Positions 1 to 6,308 of a DNA stretch of 20,748 nucleotides are shown piece by piece; positions within the stretch are counted from its first letter, which is position 1, and each line of letters opens with the position of its first letter. The notes beneath the pieces were generated by a model that was not told the DNA's origin, did no database searches, and saw only the letters and a program-made list of their open reading frames with translations. The position numbers and the translations under genes were made by a program. The DNA comes from Clostridia bacterium (lineage in GTDB: Bacteria > Bacillota > Clostridia > Oscillospirales > Acutalibacteraceae), in NCBI GenBank assembly GCA_900771185.1, contig CAAGND010000011.1:1-20748 (forward strand), given 5' to 3'.

Positions 1-847
1 TCATTGCGTCCACGGTGTTGACGGCGCGGATTATAACAGGCCAGTCAAACACTCTCTTTCCGCCGCGCACACCGGTTGAGCGAAAGTCCGGCACAACCGT
101 GAAGAACTGCCAGACCTTGTCGGTAAGACCGGCCTTGTCAAATTCCTCGCGGAGAATGGCGTCGGATTCACGCAGAGTATGGAGCCTGTCGCGAGTAATG
201 GCACCGGTGCAGCGCACGCCCAGACCGGGCCCGGGGAACGGCTGACGGTATACCATGGTGTCGGGCAGTCCGAGGGCTGAGCCGACAACACGAACCTCGT
301 CCTTAAAGAGAAGCTTTATGGGCTCAACAAGCTCAAACTGCATATCCTCGGGCAGACCGCCGACATTGTGGTGAGCCTTGACACCGTCGGATTCAAGAAT
401 GTCGGGATAGATGGTTCCCTGTGCAAGGAAGGAGATGCCCTCGAGCTTGCTCGCCTCTTCGTCAAATACCTTTATGAACTCGCCGCCGATGATTTTTCTC
501 TTTTTCTCCGGATCGGCAACGCCCTCAAGCAGATTGAGGAAGCGGTCGGTTGCGTCAACATATATGAGGTTGGCATCGAGCTGGTTGCGGAAAACTTCGA
601 TTACCTGCTCGCTCTCGCCCTTGCGCATGAGACCGTGGTTGACGTGCACGCATACGAGCTGTTTGCCTATCGCTTTGATAAGGAGAGCGGCGACAACGGA
701 GGAATCCACACCTCCTGAAAGCGCAAGGAGAACCTTTTTGTCGCCCACTTGCGCTCTGATCTCGGCAATCTGCTCTTCAATAAAAGCGTTTGCCTGCTCT
801 TTGGTGCTGATTCGTACCATGTCCTCGGGACGCTTGATGTTGTTCAT
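1..847 (-). CDS. Stand-alone GMP synthase ATP-pyrophosphatase subunit (second GuaA), 3' end cut by window edge
   Basis: Reading from an ATG at 847, 282 codons are open to the window edge. The protein begins directly with the ATP-pyrophosphatase part of GMP synthase; there is no glutamine amidotransferase domain. The P-loop SGGVDSS is at residues 44-50, followed by VHVNHGLMRKGE (67-78), HHNVGGLPE (159-167) and FPGPGLGVR (204-212). The family converts XMP to GMP using ATP and ammonia. The tail (VVPDFRSTGVRGG, VIIRAVNTVDAM) resembles the two-subunit or Bacteroidota/archaeal type rather than the full-length guaA at 1936-3480, so this is not a recent duplicate. About 25-35 residues should lie beyond the edge. 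The start is supported by GGAGG eight bases upstream. It needs free ammonia or a partner glutaminase, and none is visible. It may instead act on a different nucleotide; that is inference. Confidence 0.93.
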   Translation of the reverse strand, partial: MNNIKRPEDMVRISTKEQANAFIEEQIAEIRAQVGDKKVLLALSGGVDSSVVAALLIKAIGKQLVCVHVNHGLMRKGESEQVIEVFRNQLDANLIYVDATDRFLNLLEGVADPEKKRKIIGGEFIKVFDEEASKLEGISFLAQGTIYPDILESDGVKAHHNVGGLPEDMQFELVEPIKLLFKDEVRVVGSALGLPDTMVYRQPFPGPGLGVRCTGAITRDRLHTLRESDAILREEFDKAGLTDKVWQFFTVVPDFRSTGVRGGKRVFDWPVIIRAVNTVDAM

Positions 848-866
848 GCTTTTTTCCTCCGTAAAA

Positions 867-888
867 ATACAATATTCTATACAATATT
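867..888. repeat. Two direct copies of ATACAATATT before the second GMP synthase gene
   Basis: ATACAATATT occurs at 867-876 and again at 879-888, a 12-base period. The pair lies 20 bases upstream of the start at 847. A minus-strand TAGAAT hexamer (879-874), which could be a -10 box, spans the junction. No good -35 box is visible. A regulator binding site is possible, but the region is very AT-rich, so chance is a fair alternative. Confidence 0.35.
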
Positions 889-992
889 TTTTTATTGCTA
901 CATGCTTTTTGAGCAAATACATTTAATTTTTATTCGTAGTATTCTTATTGTTTAAATTGAGTATGAATTTTTGTACGTTTTAAAAGAAAACA

Positions 993-1889
993 CTAAGCTT
1001 CGTTGTAGGCTCTTTCAAGTAATGGCTTTGCTTTCTCAAAATCTTTTGCGTTCTTTATGATTATCTGCAAATCACCAGTACCATAATGACCAATGCTTCG
1101 CATATCCCTTGTAAAGCCCTCTTCCAATGTGACAGTTTCAGGATTTAACTTTAAAAACAAAATAATCTGCTTGTTGTATATTTCAATACACACCATGTTC
1201 TGAACTTTTTTATAAGCCAGATATAATTTTAATTGATTTTTTGCAACATCATCTCCCAAGGACTCAATATAATCACATATGGAATGATAAAGGTTTTTCA
1301 TGTCCTTAGATGCCACGGCAAGCTTCTCAACGTGAGATTTCTGCCCGTTACTTTTTGTATCATAGTCGCCGGCAGAGCTCTCCGAAACAGCTTTTATTAT
1401 CGGAGTGTTTAAATGCTCAAATAATATTAAATCGTTATCATATTTACGATAGCTTACTAATTTAATATTTTTTTGCATTTGATTGACTGCATGGATATCA
1501 TACTTAGTAAAATCGTGTGCGATACAAATAACGCATGGGACAGACCAATCTATATTATTTGCCGCTTCCATCCCGAATTTTTCAATAACGAGCAATTTGA
1601 AGTCGGCTTTATGGTCTAAAAGCCAGTCAAGATAAAATAATCCTTGATTAATTACATTCTCATTTTGACTTCGCTTATATTCAAATATGACAGGGCTGTT
1701 GTTTTCGTCAATCCCGATACTATCCATTCGACCGTTAGTGATTATATACTCGCTTTTTAAAAAGCGGACACCGAAAAAAGTTTCCATATTATGTTCAATC
1801 AGCGTTTGTAACTCTTTTTCAAGAACTACTTCTGAGGAAACACGTTCTTTTACAGTATCGCTAATAGAGAAAAGTTTAATTTCAGCCAT
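993..1889 (-). CDS. PD-(D/E)xK nuclease-like protein with C-terminal DUF5655-like domain
   Basis: The protein has 298 residues. The N-terminal half looks like a PD-(D/E)xK nuclease fold of the DUF91/NucS-like kind: a leading helix with E24 and E26, then GRMDSIGID with D56, a strand ending in FEYKR (E70, K72), and a glutamine-containing helix (N81, Q82). Residues about 190-297 resemble the DUF5655 domain found in COG3586 proteins, often labelled only 'predicted transport protein'. No signal peptide or membrane segment is seen, so it is probably cytoplasmic. The start ATG follows AAAGGAGG. The gene is far more AT-rich than its neighbours and lies 46 bases after full-length guaA, co-oriented, with the second GMP synthase gene downstream. 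This suggests horizontal gain into a purine operon. Substrate and role are unknown; a defence or DNA-processing role is only a guess. Confidence 0.75.
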   Translation of the reverse strand: MAEIKLFSISDTVKERVSSEVVLEKELQTLIEHNMETFFGVRFLKSEYIITNGRMDSIGIDENNSPVIFEYKRSQNENVINQGLFYLDWLLDHKADFKLLVIEKFGMEAANNIDWSVPCVICIAHDFTKYDIHAVNQMQKNIKLVSYRKYDNDLILFEHLNTPIIKAVSESSAGDYDTKSNGQKSHVEKLAVASKDMKNLYHSICDYIESLGDDVAKNQLKLYLAYKKVQNMVCIEIYNKQIILFLKLNPETVTLEEGFTRDMRSIGHYGTGDLQIIIKNAKDFEKAKPLLERAYNEA

Positions 1890-1935
1890 AAAATCATATC
1901 CTCCTTTATTCTCTTCATAAACAAAGGAAAACTTT

Positions 1936-3480
1936 TTACTCCCACTCGACCGTGGCGGGGGGCTTGGTTGTTATATCATAGACTACGCGGTTGACGCCGC
2001 GCACCTCGTTTGTTATGCGGTTTGACGCGGCGGCAAGCACATCGGCCGGAATCCGCGCCCAGTCAGCCGTCATAAAGTCATCGGTTGTCACGGCGCGCAG
2101 AGCGATGAGCTTGTCATAGGTTCTCGCATCGCCCATAACGCCGACACTGCGGACGTCGGTAAGAACCGCGAAATACTGGTTAATGCTTCTTTCAAGGCCG
2201 GCTTTCTTTATTTCCTCACGGAAGATGGCATCGGCATCCTTGAGAATGTCAAGCTTTTCCTGAGTTATATCACCGAGTATACGCACTGCGAGACCGGGTC
2301 CCGGGAACGGCTGGCGCCATACAAGCTCCTCGGGTATACCGAGCTCCAGACCGACCTTGCGCACCTCGTCCTTGAACAAATCACGCAGCGGCTCGATAAG
2401 CTCGTCAAAATCAATATGCTCCGGCAGACCGCCGACATTGTGGTGGCTCTTGATGACTGCCGCGTCACCTGCGCCGCTCTCAATGACATCGGGATAAATC
2501 GTGCCCTGAACAAAGAAATTCATCTTTCCGATTTTTTTGCTTTCATCCTCGAACACGCGGATGAACTCCTCGCCGATAATCTTGCGCTTTTTCTCGGGCT
2601 CGGAAACTCCCTTGAGCTTGTCCAGAAAACGCTCCTGCACGTTTGCGCGAATGAGCTTCATGTCAAATTGCTCGCGGAAAACACGCTCGACCTCGTCACC
2701 CTCGTTCTTTCTGAGCAGACCGTGGTCAACAAACACGCAGGTGAGCTGGTGACCGACAGCCTTGTGAAGAAGCACAGCGGCAACGGAGCTGTCAACTCCG
2801 CCGGACATGGCGCACAAAACTGTTTTGTCCCCTATTTTCTCACGCAGGCTTTTTATGGATTCCTCAACAAAGCCCGACATCACCCAATCGCCGGAGCAGC
2901 CGCAGATGTCAAAAAGGAAGGTCCTGAAAATCTCCGTACCGTACTGAGTGTGCATAACTTCGGGGTGGAACTGAACGGCATATATCTTTTTTTCATCGTT
3001 TTCCATCGCGGCACAGGGGCAGTCGTTGGTGTGTGCCGTCACGGCAAAGCCCTCCGGCGCCTTGCAGATATAGTCGCTGTGGCTCATCCAGCAGACGCTT
3101 GTTTTCTCCGGAATGTCCTTGAGCAGACGGCCGCCTGAAACTGTAACATCTATTTTTCCGTATTCGCTCAGAGAACCGCTTGTTTTGACCTCGCCGCCCG
3201 CCATATAGGCTATGAGCTGAGCTCCGTAGCAGATTCCGAGAACGGGTATACCAAGCTCCAGAATATCCGGGGTGTAATGCGGAGACTGCTCGTCATAGAC
3301 GCTGTTTGGACCGCCTGTAAAAATTATGCCCTTATATCCGGCGTTTTTTATCTCATCAAGGCTTATTTTATAAGGCTTGACTTCGGCAAAAACGTTCTGT
3401 TCACGAACTCGCCTTGCGATGAGCTGATTGTACTGCCCGCCGAAGTCGAGAACAAGAATTTTTTCATGATTATCCTGCAT
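1936..3480 (-). CDS. guaA: GMP synthase (glutamine-hydrolysing), full length
   Basis: The 514-residue protein matches the family's usual length of about 510-525. It makes GMP from XMP with ATP and glutamine, in the cytoplasm. The N-terminal class I glutamine amidotransferase domain (about 7-195) carries the nucleophile Cys84 in GICYGAQ and the His172/Glu174 pair in FHPE. The ATP-pyrophosphatase domain follows with P-loop SGGVDSS at 226-232. The C-terminal dimerisation domain contains FPGPGLAVR and ends in KPPATVEWE, the canonical terminus. The start has an AGAAGG site eight bases upstream. It lies 14 bases after purA and very likely shares its promoter, so the AMP and GMP branches from IMP are expressed together. 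All key residues are present, so this copy should be the working housekeeping enzyme. Confidence 0.98.
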   Translation of the reverse strand: MQDNHEKILVLDFGGQYNQLIARRVREQNVFAEVKPYKISLDEIKNAGYKGIIFTGGPNSVYDEQSPHYTPDILELGIPVLGICYGAQLIAYMAGGEVKTSGSLSEYGKIDVTVSGGRLLKDIPEKTSVCWMSHSDYICKAPEGFAVTAHTNDCPCAAMENDEKKIYAVQFHPEVMHTQYGTEIFRTFLFDICGCSGDWVMSGFVEESIKSLREKIGDKTVLCAMSGGVDSSVAAVLLHKAVGHQLTCVFVDHGLLRKNEGDEVERVFREQFDMKLIRANVQERFLDKLKGVSEPEKKRKIIGEEFIRVFEDESKKIGKMNFFVQGTIYPDVIESGAGDAAVIKSHHNVGGLPEHIDFDELIEPLRDLFKDEVRKVGLELGIPEELVWRQPFPGPGLAVRILGDITQEKLDILKDADAIFREEIKKAGLERSINQYFAVLTDVRSVGVMGDARTYDKLIALRAVTTDDFMTADWARIPADVLAAASNRITNEVRGVNRVVYDITTKPPATVEWE

Positions 3481-3494
3481 GCTGATGCCTTCTT

Positions 3495-4769
3495 TTATCT
3501 GAAAATAATTTCTTCTCTTCTCGGACCGTTTGAAACCATCTTGACGGGAATGCCGAGCTCTTTCTCAATGAAAAGAACATAGTTCCTCGCGGCCTCGGGA
3601 AGTGAGTCAAAATCTTTGATGCCTCTTATATCGCATTTGAAACCGGGCAGTGTCTCATAGACGGGCTTTGCCCTCTTGAGCTTCGGAGTTACGGGGAAAT
3701 CCTTAGTCACCTCGCCGTCTATCTCATAGCCGACGCAGACCTTTATCTCGTCGAGATAGGACAGACAGTCGAGCGCTGTGAGGACGACCTGAGTTGCGCC
3801 CTGAGTTTCGCAGCCGTAGCGGGACGCGACGCAGTCAAACCAGCCCATGCGGCGCGGTCTGCCCGTAGTGGCGCCGTATTCACCGGCGTCTCCGCCGTGG
3901 TTTCTCATTCTGTCGGCATCCTCGCCGAAGATTTCAGTGACAAACTCACCGGCGCCGACAGCGCTTGAATAGGCCTTTGTGACAGCGGTTATCTCCTTTA
4001 TTTCATACGGGGCGATTCCTGCGCCGACTGCGCCGAAGCCCGCAAGAGTGGAGGAGGAAGTCACCATGGGATAAATTCCGAAATCGGGGTCCTTAAGAGA
4101 GCCGAGCTGACCCTCGAGAAGAATATTTTTGCCATCCTTAACCGCCTGACGGATTATCTTGCCCGTGTCGGCGACATAGGGCTTGACAATATCGCGCAGC
4201 TTCATCATGTGTGCGAAAAGCTCATCGACATCGAGCAGCGGTTTGTGATAGATGTGCTCGAGCATGAGATTCTTGACCTCGCATATACGCTCAAGCTTCT
4301 CACGCAGATATTCCTCGTCAAACAGCTCGCAGACCTGGAAGCCGATTTTGGCGTACTTGTCCGAATAGAAAGGTGCAATACCGCTCTTTGTTGAGCCGAA
4401 CTGCCTGTCCGCCAGACGCTCTTCCTCATAGGTGTCGAGCAGAACATGATAGGGCATCATTATCTGCGCACGCTCGGAGACGAGAATTTTCGGCTGAGGA
4501 ACGCCCGCGGCGACAACGCTTTCAATCTCCTTTTCGAGCTTTTCAATATCGAGCGCCACACCGTTGCCTATAATATTGACGGTTCCGGGCTGACATACGC
4601 CCGAGGGCAGCAGATGGAGCGCAAACTTACCGTAATCGTTGATGATGGTATGACCGGCGTTCGCACCGCCCTGGAAACGAATGACCATATCGGCCTCAGA
4701 GGCGAACATATCGGTAATTTTTCCCTTACCCTCATCGCCCCAGTTAGCTCCGACAATTGCTCTGACCAT
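3495..4769 (-). CDS. purA: Adenylosuccinate synthetase
   Basis: PurA joins IMP and aspartate using GTP to make adenylosuccinate, the first committed step to AMP. From the ATG at 4769 the protein is 424 residues, normal for the family. It opens MVRAIVGANWGDEGKGK, with the GTP-binding loop at 11-17 and catalytic Asp12, then GGANAGHT. Later come QLGSLKDPDFG and TTGRPRRMGW, both family signatures. A longer frame reaches an ATG at 4799, but that codon lies only about four bases after the predicted transcription start and has no ribosome site. The 4769 start has AGGA about seven bases upstream and GGAGG slightly further away, and it gives the standard N-terminus. It is the first gene of the purA-guaA operon, read from the strong promoter at 4810-4839. 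Confidence 0.97.
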   Translation of the reverse strand: MVRAIVGANWGDEGKGKITDMFASEADMVIRFQGGANAGHTIINDYGKFALHLLPSGVCQPGTVNIIGNGVALDIEKLEKEIESVVAAGVPQPKILVSERAQIMMPYHVLLDTYEEERLADRQFGSTKSGIAPFYSDKYAKIGFQVCELFDEEYLREKLERICEVKNLMLEHIYHKPLLDVDELFAHMMKLRDIVKPYVADTGKIIRQAVKDGKNILLEGQLGSLKDPDFGIYPMVTSSSTLAGFGAVGAGIAPYEIKEITAVTKAYSSAVGAGEFVTEIFGEDADRMRNHGGDAGEYGATTGRPRRMGWFDCVASRYGCETQGATQVVLTALDCLSYLDEIKVCVGYEIDGEVTKDFPVTPKLKRAKPVYETLPGFKCDIRGIKDFDSLPEAARNYVLFIEKELGIPVKMVSNGPRREEIIFR

Positions 4770-4809
4770 AACTTTTCCTGCACCTCCGCAAAAAATCAAA
4801 TACTAATAA

Positions 4810-4839
4810 ATTATATCTTATATAGCCGCACCGTGTCAA
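4810..4839 (-). promoter_or_regulatory. Strong sigma-A promoter for purA-guaA
   Basis: On the minus strand a perfect TTGACA (4839-4834) and a perfect TATAAT (4815-4810) are separated by 18 bases. Transcription should begin near 4803, which leaves a leader of about 33 bases before the purA ATG at 4769. No purine riboswitch could fit in such a leader, so any purine control would have to act by another route. Confidence 0.85.
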
Positions 4840-4882
4840 TGTAAATTACTGTCGCGGCAAGTCAAATTTTGCTTTTATGAGA

Positions 4883-4910
4883 TTGATTTTATTGGTTATT
4901 GTGGTATAAT
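4883..4910 (+). promoter_or_regulatory. Extended -10 promoter upstream of the polysaccharide deacetylase
   Basis: TTGATT (4883-4888), a 16-base spacer and TATAAT (4905-4910) preceded by TGG (4902-4904), which is an extended -10. The expected transcription start is near 4917. This is divergent from the purA promoter about 45 bases away, and the next plus-strand gene starts at 5152. Confidence 0.6.
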
Positions 4911-4970
4911 ATAAATTGGTGATTTTCCCCCGTGAGATTTTGCGGATTTTGCCGTCAATATGCTGTTCTG

Positions 4971-4999
4971 CCCGCGCTTGCCAACGCGGGTATTTTTTT
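4971..4999 (+). terminator. Terminator-like hairpin inside the deacetylase leader
   Basis: CCCGCG (4971-4976), an eight-base loop and CGCGGG (4985-4990) are followed by TATTTTTTT (4991-4999). The stem is short but all G-C and has a proper T tract. It lies about 55 bases after the predicted start at 4917 and 150 bases before the next gene, so it would yield an RNA of about 80 bases or act as an attenuator. Confidence 0.6.
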
Positions 5000-5080
5000 A
5001 ACACAGAGCTGCAACTTTTAAAACCCTGCCGTTTACAGTAGGATTTATGGAGCTGAGGCTCTGAAAAAATAAAAAAATTT

Positions 5081-5110
5081 TTGCACCTTTCAGGTTTTTC
5101 GACACATAAT
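5081..5110 (+). promoter_or_regulatory. Possible second promoter for the deacetylase gene
   Basis: TTGCAC (5081-5086), an 18-base spacer and CATAAT (5105-5110). It lies beyond the leader terminator and would give a leader of about 35 bases. The ACACA/TGTGT arms at 5102-5106 and 5114-5118 overlap the -10 box and might be an operator. The boxes are imperfect, so support is weak. A sporulation sigma factor could also drive this gene, but I do not see a clear consensus. Confidence 0.3.
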
Positions 5111-5151
5111 AGCTGTGTAATAGTTTTGATAGAAAGGATTGTGAATATGAT

Positions 5152-6177
5152 ATGAAGAGGAAGATTTTTGCCGCCGTCGCGGTGTGCTTTATACTGATAT
5201 CGGTTTTCTGCGCTTGCACCACGCAAAAGAACAACCCGCCGAAAACCGGGGAGATAACGCAGGGCAACGCGCCTGTGACAGGGGAGAAGCGCAGCGAAAA
5301 AACGACTGTTGCCGAAACCGAGAAGCCGGAAGAGACAACCTCGAAGCAGCCGGCGACAACCGCGCCGCCCTCAAACGGAGTGACGGGAAAGCCGGATTCC
5401 GCCGCCAAGACCTTCACGGGATATTCCCCGCTGCCCAAAGTTACTCTTACCGCCACGGACCCGAATAATACAAAGGGTTTGTCCACCGCCACTGTGGGAT
5501 ACAGCTACGGCGTTTCAAAAGACGGGGTGCCGCACGAGAACTCGCTCAACGCACAAAAATATTTTAACCAAAAAAACTTCAATGCCGTATCGATAGACAC
5601 GGTTACACAGGAAAAAGTTCTGTATCTGACCTTCGACTGCGGCTGGGAGAACGGATATACCTCAAAGGTTCTCGATATTTTGAAAGAGAAGAATGTTCCT
5701 GCCGCATTCTTCTGCACTCTTTCAAATATAAAAGCGGAGCCTGAGCTGACAGCACGGATGATAAAAGAGGGACACATAGTCGGAAACCACTCCGACTCGC
5801 ATCCGGATTTTTCAAAGATAAGCCGCACTCAGATGGCCAAGGAGATAGAGAACTGTGACAACTATCTCAGGGAGAATTTCGGCTATACCTCGCCGTATTT
5901 CCGTTTCCCCATGGGGTCTTACAGCGACTGCGCGCTTGACCTTGTGTCCTCACTGGGTTATAAGTCAGTGTTCTGGTCTGTGGCATATGCGGACTGGGAT
6001 GTCAGTGATGTCAAGGGCAAACAGTATGCTTTTGAAACCGTGACATCAAGACTGCACCCCGGAGCCATAATTCTGCTCCATTCCGTGTCTCCGGACAATG
6101 CGGAGGCTCTCGGTGATATAATCGACTGGGCAAGAAAGCAGGGCTATGAGTTCCGCTCACTTTCACAGCTGCCGTGA
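5152..6177 (+). CDS. PdaA-like polysaccharide deacetylase, probable lipoprotein
   Basis: The 341-residue protein has a signal peptide (KRK, then a hydrophobic stretch to about 21) ending in FCAC with a possible lipid-carrying Cys22. A Thr/Glu/Pro-rich spacer (about 25-80) follows. The NodB-fold deacetylase domain covers about 155-340 and shows TFDCGWENG (Asp162), the metal-site HSDSH (His213, His217), FRFPMGSYS (Arg251), FWSVAYADWDV and GAIILLH (His310). These match the delta-lactam-biosynthetic de-N-acetylase (PdaA) group, which removes acetyl groups from N-acetylmuramic acid when spore cortex peptidoglycan is made. It should act outside the membrane. The start follows AGAAAGGA about 13 bases upstream, a little far; the nearer ATG at 5147 meets a stop at once. 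A vegetative cell-wall role is also possible. Confidence 0.9.
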   Translation: MKRKIFAAVAVCFILISVFCACTTQKNNPPKTGEITQGNAPVTGEKRSEKTTVAETEKPEETTSKQPATTAPPSNGVTGKPDSAAKTFTGYSPLPKVTLTATDPNNTKGLSTATVGYSYGVSKDGVPHENSLNAQKYFNQKNFNAVSIDTVTQEKVLYLTFDCGWENGYTSKVLDILKEKNVPAAFFCTLSNIKAEPELTARMIKEGHIVGNHSDSHPDFSKISRTQMAKEIENCDNYLRENFGYTSPYFRFPMGSYSDCALDLVSSLGYKSVFWSVAYADWDVSDVKGKQYAFETVTSRLHPGAIILLHSVSPDNAEALGDIIDWARKQGYEFRSLSQLP

Positions 6178-6216
6178 CCTGTTGAAAATGAAATGCTGAG
6201 ATAATTTTGAATTTAC

Positions 6217-6245
6217 CCCGCCTGTCAACCTGTCTGACAAGCGGG
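6217..6245 (+). terminator. Hairpin downstream of the deacetylase gene
   Basis: CCCGCCTGTCA (6217-6227) pairs with TGACAAGCGGG (6235-6245), with one mismatch and a seven-base loop. The following ATAATTATTAT is AT-rich but not a clean T tract. It lies 40 bases after the stop codon and is probably the end of the deacetylase transcript. Confidence 0.55.
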
Positions 6246-6273
6246 ATAATTATTATGAGCTGTTAAAATCAAA

Positions 6274-6303
6274 TTAACCCATGCCCGAAGGGGCATGGGT
6301 TAA
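6274..6303. terminator. Perfect 13-bp hairpin ending the smc transcript
   Basis: TTAACCCATGCCC (6274-6286) and GGGCATGGGTTAA (6291-6303) are exact inverted copies around a four-base GAAG loop. On the minus strand it is followed by TTTGATTTT, so it fits a rho-independent terminator just after the smc stop at 6309. On plus the following bases are less T-rich, but the two arms could stop read-through in both directions between these convergent genes. Confidence 0.75.
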
Positions 6304-6308
6304 ACTTA

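Larger units (their letters stand above)
4917..5151 (+). other. Long leader between the 4883 promoter and the deacetylase gene
   Basis: This stretch of about 235 bases has no convincing gene. It holds three GATTTT copies (4921, 4936, 4945), a terminator-like hairpin (4971-4999), and a segment bracketed by CAGAGC (5004-5009) and GGCTCTG (5057-5063) that could pair. A run of A and T bases follows at about 5063-5082, then a possible second promoter. I compared it by eye with c-di-AMP, c-di-GMP, preQ1 and SAM riboswitch cores and with SRP and 6S RNA and could not match any of them. A 126-codon minus-strand frame (4846-5226) crosses it, but it has no ribosome site and overlaps the deacetylase start. 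Confidence 0.4.

Noticed and set aside
2416..3138. A 240-codon plus-strand frame opposite guaA
   Set aside because: It is an antisense shadow of a well-supported gene; no ribosome site or family resemblance.
4770..4799. Longer purA start at 4799
   Set aside because: The codon lies about four bases from the predicted transcription start with no ribosome site; the 4769 start gives the canonical N-terminus.
4921..4950. Three GATTTT copies as a repeat array
   Set aside because: Spacing is irregular (15 and 9 bases) and the unit is short and AT-rich, so chance is likely.
4917..5151. Known riboswitch or 6S/SRP RNA in the deacetylase leader
   Set aside because: I could not match the conserved cores of c-di-AMP, c-di-GMP, preQ1, SAM, SRP or 6S RNA by eye; only the hairpin is reported.
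4846..5226. A 126-codon minus-strand frame in the purA/deacetylase gap
   Set aside because: It has no ribosome site, overlaps two promoters, a terminator hairpin and the deacetylase start, and its translation looks like no protein family.
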